Origin: a virus
DNA length: 38,123 nucleotides
Strand: one strand, 5' to 3'
Virus record (IMG/VR): IMGVR_UViG_3300048589_000270
Location: 1 to 38,123 of that record
Shown piece by piece: positions 30,101 through 38,123 of the stretch (position 1 is its first letter; each line of letters begins with the position of its first letter). Made by a program: the position numbers and the translations under genes. Under the pieces are notes generated by a model. That model worked only from the letters and a program-made list of their open reading frames with translations, did no database searches and was not told the DNA's origin.

Positions 30101-31477
30101 GTCACTGGCCAGAAGACGGCGCAGAAGCAGATGAAGGAATCTGTCGAGGTCCTCGGCAAGAAAGTATTCAAGGACTCTTGGGAAGGAATTTCCGAGAAGT
30201 TCGGGAAGGCGATGCGCGGAGCGGCGATCGGCGAGGCAGTTTCCGGCACGCTGAAGTCTCTCGGCATCAAGCAGTCCAAGACCGGCGCCCAGATCGGCGG
30301 CGCAATCGGTTCGTTCCTGAAAAAAATCCCCGGCGGCGAAATCATCGGCTCGGTCATCGGCGGCACGATAGGCGGCCTGTTCAAGAAGACCCCCAAGGGC
30401 AGCGCCACCATCACCGGCGCCGACAGCGACGCCGTCTATGCCGGAAGCGGTAGCCTGCGCGGCGCGGTCACCGGGCTTGCCAGCGGGGTCCAGTCGTCGC
30501 TGAACCGCATCGCCGACGCGCTCAACGCCGATCTGGGGTCGTTCGCGGTGTCGATCGGCCAGCGCAAGAAGAACTTCGTCGTCGATCCGACGGGTAGCGG
30601 CCGGACCAAGGGCAGCGGCGTCCTCAGCTTCAAGTCCGAGGAAGAGGCGATCGCCGCGGCATTGCGCGACGCGATCCGCGACGGCGCGCTGAGGGGCATC
30701 CGCGAGGGCGCGCAGCGGCTGGTCTCGCAGGGCCAGGACATCGAGGCCCAATTGCAGAAGGCGGTCGATTTCCAGTCGGTGTTCGACCGGCTGAAAGCCT
30801 ATGACGACCCGATCGGTGCCGCCCTCGACGGCCTCGATCGCGAGTTCCAGCGCTATCACAAGATCTTCGGCGAGGCGGCGGCGACCAGCACCGACTATCT
30901 CGAACTCGAACGACTCTATCATATCGAGCGCGAGAAGCTGATCAGCGAGGCGACCGATAAGCTGACCGGCAGCCTCAAGTCGCTCCGCGAGCAGCTCTCC
31001 ATCGGCGACATGGGGCTTTCGCTGCGCGACCGCCGCGACGCCGCGCTCGACGTCTACCAGCCGCTCGCCGAACGCGTCGCGGCCGGGGACACCACCGCCT
31101 ATGACGATTATGCGAACGCGTCGATGTCGTTGCTCGAACTCCAGCGCGAGATCCACGGCTCGCAGAAAGGTTATTTCGACCTCTTCAACTCGGTCAAGGA
31201 CCTGACGAACGCCGCGATCAACAGCCAGACCGCGCTGGCCAGTGCATCCGCCAACCGCGACGCCTTCCCGTTCCGCAACGCCTCGGCAATCCCGTCCAAC
31301 GACAATGCGCAGGTCGTCGGCGCGATCGAGAAGCTCGGCACCTTCATCGTCAATGAGCTTGGCATGTCGCTGTTCGCGGTCAACAAGAACCTCGGCACGC
31401 TGATACAGCAGGGCGAGACGAAACCGACGCCCCCCGAATCGGTAAAGCTCTATCTCAAGAACGGGGAGAGCTGGTGA
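27173..31477 (+). CDS. Tape measure protein with embedded M15-type peptidase
   Basis: The 1434-residue product sets tail length. The N-terminal half is coiled-coil with a hydrophobic segment (ATVLSGPWGVALAAGSFLLG). At about residues 570-650 lies an M15/LAS zinc peptidase signature: SxHxxGxAxD as Ser582-His584-Gly587-Asp591, then HxH at His643-His645. This domain could cut cell-wall peptide bridges during DNA entry. The second half has further coiled coils and Gly-rich membrane-like stretches (GGAIGSFLKKIPGGEIIGSV). The start has AAGAAGG upstream. The length would correspond to a tail of roughly 200 nm by the usual rule. Confidence 0.93.
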   Translation: MTDGSAFPIFLKAELDDSAGAFAEFKQRVSNASGEAVASFTRDFKQIGEVIGNALGKGVGPGKLDLDVGQFRQAAAQAKLFAVAMQETERAAQKLARETGDNSAETRQFINAMGMSARTMGAAHREAEALATTYGRLQREIRNSADASGDLARAQREVMQAQYADAARAEKFQNAINRQVAPGLSLNRAHHPENGATYGELARLARAADEYDRQLAELRQQLDPLAIAQARVNQELEFANQAFRKGDITAAQLETRTQQLNGAMTRLQGGFRGNRQAMIMTGQQLQDITISMVSGQRAGTVLAQQLPQLALAMSTFGGRVGAVATVLSGPWGVALAAGSFLLGNLVDSLRESESATDNARKANYNFTKALNFNRMSVLEYRDAIDQLNEATKRYIDLQAIQLDGEFLNAKKAVTLAEKKLSAADRAIQIGGPAGDIARMYRPGIVEELDKARKSLSDTTIGLQKRAIEETIDRAQGVQGALERQLARLEANRSDSQSAEYLQGPARGYAIHQLGDRYVSKSDFDRQYTDLRRRIDANRDANRNQGSTTSRDARVGDMTALLQQLIPGVRITSTTGGRHAKGSDHYAGRAIDFVVPGMMNAAGTAEIRRMLEEAGVEIRRNARGTEQFFGPGRGAKTPNDHADHFHLAWKGSPSPESAQRAAERAARAQEQLNRLLDESSETVLRMREQFDRAPRDIDRAEAAVRKLNDEIAQADAQLKAGGLTDEQRAVVEATKARAEDTRASVIPDYLRRPMTNELGSLEREIEMQDLLLQSRQAQHDSMRDAYDLARLLGAESLDELGTQLHKRKISEAEVDAYFDKLNLLRLQNIELERQRERQQVLLGVVEDVESAARGAIADVFDGKGVAAAGNLMKSVFAAHKRAMAEDLFTSIFGDAFKNQKLQILGLDQVDESGREAAKAMARAAAANDNLASNADNAAKALRGLADAANDNSGTPGVPGTTGTVTTVNLSAESQEIVVTGQKTAQKQMKESVEVLGKKVFKDSWEGISEKFGKAMRGAAIGEAVSGTLKSLGIKQSKTGAQIGGAIGSFLKKIPGGEIIGSVIGGTIGGLFKKTPKGSATITGADSDAVYAGSGSLRGAVTGLASGVQSSLNRIADALNADLGSFAVSIGQRKKNFVVDPTGSGRTKGSGVLSFKSEEEAIAAALRDAIRDGALRGIREGAQRLVSQGQDIEAQLQKAVDFQSVFDRLKAYDDPIGAALDGLDREFQRYHKIFGEAAATSTDYLELERLYHIEREKLISEATDKLTGSLKSLREQLSIGDMGLSLRDRRDAALDVYQPLAERVAAGDTTAYDDYANASMSLLELQREIHGSQKGYFDLFNSVKDLTNAAINSQTALASASANRDAFPFRNASAIPSNDNAQVVGAIEKLGTFIVNELGMSLFAVNKNLGTLIQQGETKPTPPESVKLYLKNGESW

Positions 31478-34400
31478 TGACCGGCTGCCTCGTCAGGATC
31501 TCGCCGCTCGATCCCGAGACCGGCAACCGCGTCGACGTCTATCTCTCCTCCTTCGGTCATCGCGCCGACGCGGCGGCGAACGGCCTCGACGGCAGGGTCT
31601 GGGAGCCCGCGATCACGCAGCGCCCGACGCTGGCGATGACCGCGTGGAACGGCGATTTCACCGCCGCGATCGAGCCGGGCGCGGCGACGCTGCCGGTCAA
31701 TCTCGAAATCGCCGCGCAGACATGGCCGAACATCGGCCGATATGGCTGGACGGGCGCCCCGATCGCGATCTTCGGCGGCAAGCCTGGCGACGCATGGCCG
31801 TGGGAGACATTGTTCGCCGGGCGCGTGCGCAGCTATTCGGGGACATATCCGCGCCTCTCTTTGCAGGCGCAGGTCGACACCGAGCCGTTCGACGCCGACG
31901 TCCTCACCGCGCGCTATGCCGGGACCGGCGGGGCGGAAGGCGGGGACGACATAAAAAACCGGCTGAAACCGCTCGTCGTCGGCTGGGCGAAGAGCGTCGA
32001 GCCGGTGCTGGTCGACGCCGTGAACGACGTCTGGCAGTTCTCGGGGCACGGGCCGATCGAGGCGGTGACGACGCTTTACGAGCGCGCCTCGGCGTTCGGC
32101 GCGTCGGACGGTGACCACGCCGATTATGCCGCGCTGGTTGCCGCATCGATCGCGCCGGGCCATTGGGCGACCTGCCTTGCCGGGGGAATGATCCGGCTCG
32201 GCGCCCCGGCCTACGGCGTCATCACCGGCGACATAAGGGGCCACAAGACCGGGGCATCGACCCCGCGCCTGACCGGGGCGGTGATCGCCCTGCTCGCCGA
32301 TATCGCCGATATCGACCCTGCGCTCATCGTGGATTCGACGCTGACGGCCCTTAACGCCGCCGTGCCTTACCCGATCAACATCGTCCTCTCCGATCAGGTG
32401 AGCTTCATCGATATCGCCCGTCGGCTGGCACTGGCGTGCAACTGGCAGGCCGGTGTCTCACTGACCGGCAAATTCTTCGGCGCCGGGGTGAGTCTTGCGG
32501 GACCCCCTGCTCTCACGCTTGACGCGCAGGGGAAGGCCTCGCCGCAGGTTCTCCAGTCGGAAGAACTGCATGTCAGCCCGCCTTATTCGAGCACCATCCT
32601 CGGGGCCGACAGGTGCTGGCGCACGCATACGGCAAGCGAAATCGCCTATGTCGAGGGACTCACCGGCTATCTCACCCATCCCTCGCATAGTGTGGCCGCC
32701 GATCCCGACGGGAACGTCTCCGATTTCACCGGGGTAGGCGGCAGCTTCATCGTCGAGCGTGACGGATCTCCCCTTACCACGGGCGTCGTCTTCTCGGTCG
32801 CGTCGGAAGCCGGGGTCGACGTCGACATCGATGCCGATACCGGCGAATATTCGGTGCTGGGGATGGCGCCGGGCGGACAGGGCATCGCCGTGTTCAAGGC
32901 GGTGCTGGGCGCGGAGACGCTGTTCGCGGGCTATTCGATCAGCAAGAGCGTGGCCGGGGCGACGGCGAAGGCCTTTGCCATCAAGGGCGGGGGAAACTTC
33001 CGTTACAATTCCGCCGGTGCGATCTATGCGGGCCAGTCGGTAGCGCTGACGCTCGACCGGCAGAACATGACCGATGATTTCGTGGTCAGGCTGCGCCGGA
33101 TCAACGCCAACGGCACGACGACCCAGATCGACGCCGGGACCTATCTGACCGGATCGGGCAGCGTCACCGACAATGTGCCCGATGCGCTGAGCTTCACCCA
33201 GACGGGCACGACGGTGACGCTTACGGGCACCAATTTCAATACGCTGATCAGCACGGGGCTCGGCTGCATCGTCGAGGTGACGTGCGGCGCCATCACCGAT
33301 TCGACGCGGATGCTGAAGGTGCAGGACGGGGCTGTCGGCGACGCGGGCGATCCCGGTCTGTCGGTCGCGGAACTGACCATCTATCGCCGGTCGGCGTCCA
33401 CCCCGGCGACGCCGATCGGCGGGCTGTTCGATTTCGACACGCAGACGCTGACCCCGCCCGCGCTCTGGTCGGTCGCGATCCCGGCGATCAACGGCGATCC
33501 GCTCTACACCTCGAAAGGCGGGGTTGCGATCAGCGGCGCAAGCGGGTCGGCGACGCCGGGCTGGGGCGCGCCGGTCCTCTCGCTGAAGGATGCCGAGGCG
33601 GTGAACGTCGTGTTCCGGCGTCTGGCCACCCAGCCGTCCACTCCCTCACCGTCATCGGGCATACCGGCAAGCTGGTCCGCAACGCCGCCCGGCGGCGCCG
33701 ATCCGCTCTGGGCCACTTATGGTTCGCGCCCCTCACCCGCCGTCAACTGGACGTGGGGGACGCCCGCGCGTGTGGAAGGCCCGGAGGGCGATCCCGGTCT
33801 GTCGGTCGCGGAACTGACCATCTATCGCCGCGCGTCCTCCACCCCGGCGACGCCATCGGGCGGCACCTATAATTTCTCGACCAAGGTGCTGAGCGGGGTG
33901 ATGGGGTGGACGACGGCCATCCCCGCCCCGAACGGCGACCCGCTCTATGCGGCGCGGGGCACGGCAGCGCTTCCCGGCACGACCGGCACCACGACGCCGA
34001 CATGGGCGGCGCCGACCAAGGTGCTGGAGGATGCGGCATCGTCGATGGTGATCTTCATGCGCTTCGCGACGCAGCCATCGGCGCCGGGGCCGTCGCCGGG
34101 GGTGCCGACCCTCTGGTCGGCCACGCCCCCCGCGCCGAACGGCCATCCCCTGTGGGTGTCCTACGGCGGACGCCCCTCACCCGCCGTCAACTGGACGTGG
34201 GGGACGCCCGCGCGTGTGGAAGGCCCGGAGGGGGCGCCCGCCGTCTCGATCACGGTCACGCGCAAGTCGGTGACCCTGCTCGGCTACGCCAACGGCAATG
34301 TGATCAGCTTCGCCGAAGCGAACGGACATCTCACCGTCCATGCGGGGGGCGCCGACGTCACCGCATCGGCGACGCTGTCGGCGACCGCGAACGGCTGCAC

Positions 34401-35550
34401 AGGCACGATCAACACCTCGACGAACAATCCCGTGGGCAGTCAGCCCAAGGGCTATTACCGGATCACCGCCATGTCGCAGAGCGTCGCGACGCTGACGCTT
34501 CAGGCGGTCTACAACGGCACGACCTATACCGAGATCGTCACCTTCACGCGCTCTGACGTCGGATACGAGATCGTCGGCTCGCTGCCGGGAACCAATCTGT
34601 TCGAGGGCCGGGTCGTGTTCCTGACCACCGACGACAAGCTCTATCGCTACACCGGATCGGCATGGGTGGCCTCGGTGGCGGCGGGCGACGTCACCGGGCA
34701 ATTGACGAACGCCCAGATCGCCGACATCGCGGCGGCGAAGCTGACGGGCCAGATCGCCACGACGCAGATCGCGGACAATGCGATCAGCACCCCCAAGCTC
34801 GCGGCGGGGTCGGTGTCGACGAACAAGCTGGCGGCGAACGCGGTGACGGCCAACGAACTCGCCGCGAACGCCGTGACGACGCCGAAACTGGCGGCGGGCG
34901 CGGTGACGGCCAATGAGATCGCCGCCAACGCGGTGACGGCCAACAAGATCGACGCCGGGGCGGTCACGGCGTCGAAGCTCGCCGCGACCAACGTCATCAC
35001 CGCCTCCGCCCAGATCGGCGACGGCATCATCACCAACGCCAAGATCGGCAACCTCGAAGTCGACAGCGCCAAGATCGCCAACCTGACGGTCGGCACCGAG
35101 AAGATCGCCAACAGCGCGGTGTCGAACACGGTCGTGACCCAGCTCACCGGCACCGCCAACTATAACGAGGGCACGGTCTACGACGTCGTGGACCGGACGA
35201 TCACCACGACCGGCGGCAAGGTGCTGCTCAATGCGATGCTGTCGCTCATGTTCAAGGCCGGCGTTCACACGGGCTACGGCGGCGCCCCGGCGGGCTTTGC
35301 GACGCTGGTGATGAACTTCAATTTCTATCGCGGCGCTTCGCTGATGGCGACGCTGGGCGCCCATTATGTGATGGTTCCCCAGAACTGCCTCTACTCCATC
35401 CCGCTGTCCTTCTCATGGGTCGATGATCCGTCGGCGGGGACATACAACTACCGGCTGACGGCCGAGGCGGTGGCAGCGGCCGACTGGAACGGCGCCAACA
35501 CATGGTCGCGGACGCTGGCGCATATGTCCGCGACGGAACTCAAGAAATAG
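31477..35550 (+). CDS. Very large tail-tip / central fibre protein with repeats
   Basis: The 1357-residue product starts at ATG 31477 (TGATG overlap; a GTG at 31474 is adjacent). The N-terminal 400 or so residues are a mixed alpha/beta baseplate-like domain (LVRISPLDPETGNRVDVYLS onward). From about residue 620 come two near-identical beta modules, then a beta region, then seven decapeptide repeats (AANAVTANEL-like) and a C-terminal head (VLLNAMLSLMFKAGVHTGYG). This mix of hub, modular stalk and repeat shaft suggests a central fibre combining tip and adhesion functions. No lambda L, K or I homolog lies between it and the tape measure gene. Confidence 0.88.
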   Translation: MTGCLVRISPLDPETGNRVDVYLSSFGHRADAAANGLDGRVWEPAITQRPTLAMTAWNGDFTAAIEPGAATLPVNLEIAAQTWPNIGRYGWTGAPIAIFGGKPGDAWPWETLFAGRVRSYSGTYPRLSLQAQVDTEPFDADVLTARYAGTGGAEGGDDIKNRLKPLVVGWAKSVEPVLVDAVNDVWQFSGHGPIEAVTTLYERASAFGASDGDHADYAALVAASIAPGHWATCLAGGMIRLGAPAYGVITGDIRGHKTGASTPRLTGAVIALLADIADIDPALIVDSTLTALNAAVPYPINIVLSDQVSFIDIARRLALACNWQAGVSLTGKFFGAGVSLAGPPALTLDAQGKASPQVLQSEELHVSPPYSSTILGADRCWRTHTASEIAYVEGLTGYLTHPSHSVAADPDGNVSDFTGVGGSFIVERDGSPLTTGVVFSVASEAGVDVDIDADTGEYSVLGMAPGGQGIAVFKAVLGAETLFAGYSISKSVAGATAKAFAIKGGGNFRYNSAGAIYAGQSVALTLDRQNMTDDFVVRLRRINANGTTTQIDAGTYLTGSGSVTDNVPDALSFTQTGTTVTLTGTNFNTLISTGLGCIVEVTCGAITDSTRMLKVQDGAVGDAGDPGLSVAELTIYRRSASTPATPIGGLFDFDTQTLTPPALWSVAIPAINGDPLYTSKGGVAISGASGSATPGWGAPVLSLKDAEAVNVVFRRLATQPSTPSPSSGIPASWSATPPGGADPLWATYGSRPSPAVNWTWGTPARVEGPEGDPGLSVAELTIYRRASSTPATPSGGTYNFSTKVLSGVMGWTTAIPAPNGDPLYAARGTAALPGTTGTTTPTWAAPTKVLEDAASSMVIFMRFATQPSAPGPSPGVPTLWSATPPAPNGHPLWVSYGGRPSPAVNWTWGTPARVEGPEGAPAVSITVTRKSVTLLGYANGNVISFAEANGHLTVHAGGADVTASATLSATANGCTGTINTSTNNPVGSQPKGYYRITAMSQSVATLTLQAVYNGTTYTEIVTFTRSDVGYEIVGSLPGTNLFEGRVVFLTTDDKLYRYTGSAWVASVAAGDVTGQLTNAQIADIAAAKLTGQIATTQIADNAISTPKLAAGSVSTNKLAANAVTANELAANAVTTPKLAAGAVTANEIAANAVTANKIDAGAVTASKLAATNVITASAQIGDGIITNAKIGNLEVDSAKIANLTVGTEKIANSAVSNTVVTQLTGTANYNEGTVYDVVDRTITTTGGKVLLNAMLSLMFKAGVHTGYGGAPAGFATLVMNFNFYRGASLMATLGAHYVMVPQNCLYSIPLSFSWVDDPSAGTYNYRLTAEAVAAADWNGANTWSRTLAHMSATELKK
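33345..34232 (+). repeat. Tandem duplication inside the tail fibre gene
   Basis: Two tandem units of about 441-444 bp. Identical blocks are 45 bp at 33345-33389 and 33786-33830, and 62 bp at 33727-33788 and 34171-34232. Each unit encodes a beta module starting GLSVAELTIYRR and ending SPAVNWTWGTPARVEGPEG. The inner parts have diverged. Confidence 0.88.
34771..34980 (+). repeat. Seven 30-bp (decapeptide) repeats in the fibre shaft
   Basis: The reading frame holds ADNAISTPKL, AAGSVSTNKL, AANAVTANEL, AANAVTTPKL, AAGAVTANEI, AANAVTANKI and DAGAVTASKL in a row, an exact 10-residue period. Such repeats usually form a trimeric beta-helix shaft. Copy number may vary between relatives. Confidence 0.88.
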
Positions 35551-35558
35551 AGGCGAAT

Positions 35559-35915
35559 ATGACACCCAAGACCTACCCGATCCGCCGCCGGGGCACCTAT
35601 GCATTCCTGCTCGCCTCGAAGCCCGGCGACAGCTTCGCCGCGACCTGCCGGGGCGACCTGCGCAAGCTCGACCCCGGCAAGAGCGAAGTGAATCCCGACG
35701 CCACGGTCGCCGCCGCGTTCACGGTCAGCGACTTCGCCGGCGACGACAAGCGCGGACCCGGTTTCTACCTGACGCTGGCCGACGATGCGACCGCCGGGCT
35801 GGAAGCGGGCGCGCGCTATCTGGCCGATGCGATCTATACCGTCAGCGGCGAGGATTACGTCGCGGGGTCGTGGATTATCGAGGTGCATGAGCCCGCGACG
35901 GTGGCGCTGCCGTGA
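35559..35915 (+). CDS. Hypothetical virion-associated protein
   Basis: The 118-residue beta-rich product starts MTPKTYPIRRRGTYAFLLAS. It carries elements such as GPGFYLTLADDATAGLEAGA and an end EVHEPATVALP, a pattern seen in small tail-associated proteins near fibre genes. There is no membrane or signal segment. The stop overlaps the next GTG by 4 bp. Function is unknown. Confidence 0.7.
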   Translation: MTPKTYPIRRRGTYAFLLASKPGDSFAATCRGDLRKLDPGKSEVNPDATVAAAFTVSDFAGDDKRGPGFYLTLADDATAGLEAGARYLADAIYTVSGEDYVAGSWIIEVHEPATVALP

Positions 35916-36250
35916 TCGCCTTCACGCTCCGGCTGGAACCGCCGCCCATCGTTTTCGACCTCTACGGCCCCGACGACGAACTGATCCAGAAAGCCTTCTC
36001 GGCGCCGGGCGCGCATATTGCCGCGGTGATCGGGCCACCGGGCGCAAGCGGGGAAGGCCCGCCGCTGCTCCACATGCAGGGCAGCGCATCGGCGGAATGG
36101 ATCGTCAACCACAACAAGGGCTTCCATCCCCTGATCACGGTGCTGGGGCCGGGCGGGGGCGAGGTCTTCGCGCAGGTCCTGCACGTCAGCGTCAATCAGG
36201 CGCGCATCTATTTCAGCGAGCCGCAGACCGGCTCGGCATTAGTGAGGTGA
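35912..36250 (+). CDS. Tail fibre-like protein, small
   Basis: The 112-residue product starts at GTG 35912. The C-terminal segment (ASAEWIVNHNKGFHPLITVL then GGEVFAQVLHVSVNQARIYF) is a widespread fibre-tip beta domain with the WxVNHN-G turn. The N-terminus is Pro-rich. It is likely an accessory fibre part or fibre cap. It is followed 6 bp later by another fibre gene that carries a related C-terminal domain. Confidence 0.7.
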   Translation: MIAFTLRLEPPPIVFDLYGPDDELIQKAFSAPGAHIAAVIGPPGASGEGPPLLHMQGSASAEWIVNHNKGFHPLITVLGPGGGEVFAQVLHVSVNQARIYFSEPQTGSALVR

Positions 36251-36256
36251 AATATC

Positions 36257-37063
36257 ATGGCTATTCAGGTTCTGGTCGATCTCGACTTCGACAACACCGC
36301 CCGCATCCTCAACCTGCTTCCCGCGGCGGACGGCTCCGAGCCCGTCACGCTCGACCAGTTGAACGCCGCCGTCGCCGGGCTCAACTGGAAGGACGAGGTG
36401 CGCGTCGCCTCGACCGGAAACCTGACCCTTTCCGGCCCCGGATCGTCGATCGACGGCGTGACCCTCTCGGGCGGCGACCGCGTGCTGGTGAAGAACCAGA
36501 CCGACGAAACCGAGAACGGGATCTACATCTTCACCGGATCGGGTTCGGCGATGACGCGCTCGGCCGACGCATCGACCTTCGCGCATCTGGAAGCGGCGGT
36601 CGTCATCGCCGTCGAGGGAACGGCCAATGCGGGCACGTCGTGGCGCCAGACGCAGACCGGCGGGACGCTCGGCACCGACGATGTGCTGTTCTCGGCCTTC
36701 CTTTCGGCCGCGCCCGACGCATCGGAATCGACCAAGGGCATCGCCGAACTGGCGACGCAGGGCGAGGTCGACACCGGCAGCGACGACACGCGCATCGTCA
36801 CCCCGCTCAAGCTCAAGAACAGCAAGTTCTTTACGCAGTCGAAGATTTTCACCATCGGGGACAATTCGGCGACCAGCTTCAACTGCGACCATAATCTGAA
36901 CACGCGCAACGTCACGGTCGAGGTGCTTCGCAACAGCGGCAGCTATGACACGGTGCTGACCGACGTCACCCGCCCGAACGCCAACCGCGTGACGGTGGGC
37001 TTCGCGGCGGCCCCGGCGTCGAACGCCTTCATCGTCGTCATCCAGGGCCAGTTGACGGCGTAA
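36257..37063 (+). CDS. Tail fibre protein
   Basis: The 268-residue product starts MAIQVLVDLDFDNTARILNL. A fibre-like domain occurs at about 75-110 (SGGDRVLVKNQTDETENGIY). A fibre repeat follows (STKGIAELATQGEVDTGSDD), of the kind seen in many caudovirus fibres. The C-terminal part (SFNCDHNLNTRNVTVEVLRN) is a fibre-tip domain like that of the preceding gene. It is probably part of the host-recognition apparatus. Confidence 0.82.
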   Translation: MAIQVLVDLDFDNTARILNLLPAADGSEPVTLDQLNAAVAGLNWKDEVRVASTGNLTLSGPGSSIDGVTLSGGDRVLVKNQTDETENGIYIFTGSGSAMTRSADASTFAHLEAAVVIAVEGTANAGTSWRQTQTGGTLGTDDVLFSAFLSAAPDASESTKGIAELATQGEVDTGSDDTRIVTPLKLKNSKFFTQSKIFTIGDNSATSFNCDHNLNTRNVTVEVLRNSGSYDTVLTDVTRPNANRVTVGFAAAPASNAFIVVIQGQLTA

Positions 37064-37068
37064 GCGCG

Positions 37069-38123
37069 ATGGAGTTTCTTGGAACGGACCTCCGCCACGG
37101 CGGCCCGAACGGTCCCAGCGCTTTCCTGCCCCGCGTCAACTCGCAGGCGTCGGCATCGTCGATCACGCCGGATATCGGCGCCTATGATGCTTACGATCTG
37201 ACGGCGCTGGCGGCGAATCTCACGGTCAACAGCCCGACCGGGACGCCTTACGATTTTCAGGAACTGACGATCCGCATCGCGGACAACGGAACGGCCAGGA
37301 CAATTTCATGGGGCAGTAACTATCGCAGGATGGCGTCCTCCCCGTTTCCGACGATTACGGCGCCATCCAAAATACATAGCCTGACTTTTGTCTATCAGGC
37401 CGCGTTGGCGCTATGGGTGTGCGTCGATCATGTCGTGAGCAACAGCCTGTCGACAAATATCTCACTCGTCGGTGGAGCCGCTGGCGGTTGGGGGTCTCCG
37501 AGCACGAGTGTAAACCTTGTAGTCGACCTGGACGCAATGTTCACGGCTTCACCGCTGGAAGAAGGCGACTTGCTCATCGTGGCGGCAGGCCGCCCCCATA
37601 CGTCCGAGAGTCAGGTGGTCATGGCCTCATCCGGCTACACCCAGGTCGCCAGTTTGCGCGCCGACGACAGCGCGGACGCTCATCTGAGGGTTTGGACTAA
37701 ACTCATGGGACCCACCCCGGATGGGACAGTGGAATTTAGCCCGGTCGACTCCAATACCAGGCCAGTAATGCACGCGATCCGGGCATACCGGGGCGTGCAT
37801 CAGTCGACCCCGCTCGATATCACGACGGTCACGGCGACAGGTATAGATGGAAGCAATGCCGCCCCGCCATCGGCAACGCCCGCGACGGCTGATACGGTAT
37901 CGGTGGTGGTCGGATACGGCACCTTGCCGTCGCTCACGACGTCGGCTTATGCTTCTTCTGACCTGGATAACATGATCGGCAACTCAACCACCGGATCGAG
38001 CGTCTCCGGGGTGATCGGTATGGGTGAGAAGTTCCACAGTGACACCGGCGCATTCGCCCCCGCGGCATGGACGGGGGGCTCTTCAAATACGAATCATTCC
38101 TGGTGCGCCGCTCACCTGATCCT
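37069..38123 (+). CDS. Putative receptor-binding or tail protein, 3' end missing
   Basis: The frame from ATG 37069 stays open to the window edge (351 complete codons). It is beta-rich with many Ser, Thr, Gly and Asn and no signal peptide, as in fibre adhesins. Features include FQELTIRIADNGTARTISWG, LFIVAAGRPHTS-like strands (read here as LLIVAAGRPHTS) and repeated Thr/Ser turns. Base composition is less GC-rich at third positions than in upstream genes, which is typical of swapped adhesin genes. It starts 5 bp after the fibre gene. The lysis genes probably follow beyond the edge. No family was recognised. Confidence 0.75.
   Translation, partial: MEFLGTDLRHGGPNGPSAFLPRVNSQASASSITPDIGAYDAYDLTALAANLTVNSPTGTPYDFQELTIRIADNGTARTISWGSNYRRMASSPFPTITAPSKIHSLTFVYQAALALWVCVDHVVSNSLSTNISLVGGAAGGWGSPSTSVNLVVDLDAMFTASPLEEGDLLIVAAGRPHTSESQVVMASSGYTQVASLRADDSADAHLRVWTKLMGPTPDGTVEFSPVDSNTRPVMHAIRAYRGVHQSTPLDITTVTATGIDGSNAAPPSATPATADTVSVVVGYGTLPSLTTSAYASSDLDNMIGNSTTGSSVSGVIGMGEKFHSDTGAFAPAAWTGGSSNTNHSWCAAHLI

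Noticed and set aside
29717-31156. 479-codon minus-strand open frame
   Set aside because: Antisense shadow of the tape measure gene, with no motif or ribosome binding site.
34177-35364. 395-codon minus-strand open frame
   Set aside because: Antisense of the fibre gene; its repeats merely mirror the decapeptide repeats.
35785-36894. 369-codon plus-strand open frame
   Set aside because: It is Arg/Pro-rich and runs through three well-supported genes in another frame.

Overview
The window is almost wholly a temperate, lambda-like siphophage genome, most likely a prophage. It is GC-rich with short intergenic gaps and dense ATGA/TGATG stop-start overlaps. The packaging and head proteins follow the lambda order: gpA-type terminase, gpW, portal, S49 protease, scaffold, gpD, gpE-type capsid. 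The host is inferred to be an alphaproteobacterium, probably a sphingomonad; this rests on protein style and on a short FeoB-like remnant, not on any marker gene. No integrase, holin, endolysin, tRNA, rRNA, transposase or CRISPR array is visible. Those phage modules probably lie outside both edges, and the last gene is cut by the right edge.

Layout. (1) 1-2640, minus strand: the lysogeny operon. An S24-type CI repressor is followed by a HIRAN protein, an exported protein and a TPR-like protein. TAGGCA/TGCCTA operator half-sites lie in the repressor/cro gap and again, in nearly the same arrangement, at 54-110 at the far end of the operon. (2) 2646-13557, plus strand: the early operon. It runs from a Cro-like protein through small unknown proteins, an SNF2-type helicase, a beta-class DNA methyltransferase, a RuvC-like nuclease, a cytosine-methyltransferase-like protein, DNA-binding proteins, a DnaB-like helicase and a lambda-O-like initiator. 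The initiator gene carries a GGGACA iteron array followed by AT-rich DNA and a dyad, a likely replication origin. One small gene at 3392-3637 runs against the operon. (3) 13558-13678: a gap with a candidate late promoter. (4) 13679-22667: packaging, head and neck genes. (5) 22695-38123: tail genes. The tail chaperone carries an A AAA AAC slippery site predicted to make a G/GT-type fusion.

The tail operon is interrupted at about 24865-26395. This stretch holds a small lipoprotein, truncated remnants resembling a ribbon-helix-helix protein and the FeoB C-terminus, a large hairpin, a P22-type antirepressor with its own terminator, and a small minus-strand gene. It looks like a set of morons (independently acquired cargo) placed between the chaperone and the minor tail gene. 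A second perfect terminator sits just before the tape measure gene, so late transcription probably depends on antitermination or on further promoters.

The tape measure protein contains an M15-type zinc peptidase motif. It is followed directly by one very large tail-tip/fibre protein with internal duplications, then by smaller fibre and receptor-binding candidates. Function assignments come from reading motifs and gene order only; no database search was run.
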